This document shows, one piece after another, positions 63,721 to 64,000 of a stretch of DNA of 64,000 nt. The first letter of the stretch is position 1; every line of letters begins with the position of its first letter. The notes under the pieces are model-generated. The model did no database searches and had not been told where the DNA came from. It saw only the letters and a program-made list of their open reading frames with translations. The position numbers and the translations under genes are program-made. Source of the stretch: Colias croceus (taxonomy: Eukaryota > Arthropoda > Insecta > Lepidoptera > Pieridae); the NCBI RefSeq assembly GCF_905220415.1, contig NC_059543.1, positions 6,324,001-6,388,000 on the forward strand, given 5' to 3'.

Positions 63721-64000
63721 TAGTATTATTTCAGTTTTATGGTTGTAAAAGATGATGTGCGATTTATTTTAGATTGAAATTTATTAGTACATAATTCTTG
63801 GCATTCCTAAAAAAACATTTCAATGTAATCATAATTAGGAAGTATTATCATACACTTAGTAAACTTTTTGTCTAGTATATTAGACGGCTTACTTAATTTA
63901 TTTCGATCTACCTTATTGTATGTGAAGGTCAGATAAAAAAAAATCAACTTACAACATGTGATCCAATTTTTGCCTTATATTTAAAAATTTATGTGATTCC

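Noticed and set aside
1..64000. CRISPR arrays, bacterial operons, rRNA
   Set aside because: None seen; the repeated sequences are eukaryotic transposon ends and exon duplications.

Overview
The window is AT-rich animal nuclear DNA with GT-AG introns, long first introns and many short interspersed repeats. The tRNA-headed SINEs and the 'ctagctgctccgcg...ataatattagtatagat' repeats, together with the gene content, point to a moth or butterfly (Lepidoptera). This is inferred from repeat style; no species is assigned.

Left part (1-23616, minus strand): one large gene encoding a secreted or ER-type protein. It has a signal-peptide exon, a first intron of about 10.8 kb, then a tandem array of divergent thioredoxin-fold domains (14 start inside the window). 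It runs off the left edge. I rebuilt it exon by exon: almost every internal exon is a multiple of three and starts and ends in phase 1, so domains can be added or skipped without breaking the frame. Three 3' routes are readable: (a) a 1265-residue form ending in a 17-residue exon, a huge Asp/Glu tract and a Lys-rich terminal exon (4211-5763); (b) a 1273-residue form ending in a 40-residue tail (1579-1700); (c) a long form skipping both and continuing beyond position 1 (more than 1535 residues). Some domains keep a CxxC redox motif; others have an acidic or Lys/Ser stretch at that site.

Middle (23617-47058): first a gene-free interval between two divergent genes, then a probable 5' UTR exon ending at 27263. 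Its intron of about 19.8 kb would lead to the myosin start codon. Inside that interval, on the same strand, lies an intact, intronless 187-codon calponin/transgelin-family gene closest to insect Chd64/myophilin (31369-31932). The rest is repeats: foldback elements, a dead Tc1-like transposon with intact terminal repeats, and short retroposons with clear target-site duplications.

Right part (47065-62758, plus strand): myosin VI (Drosophila jaguar orthologue), complete in 24 coding exons and 1238 residues. It has the motor, the myosin-VI-specific insert 2, an IQ motif, a charged helical tail and a cargo-binding domain with RRL and WWY motifs. A possible further 3' exon lies near 63373.

The most notable finding is the thioredoxin-array gene: a phase-1 modular exon system with alternative C-termini and mixed redox and non-redox domains. 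Also notable are a nested Chd64-like gene without introns and several foldback elements that share one architecture but not one sequence.
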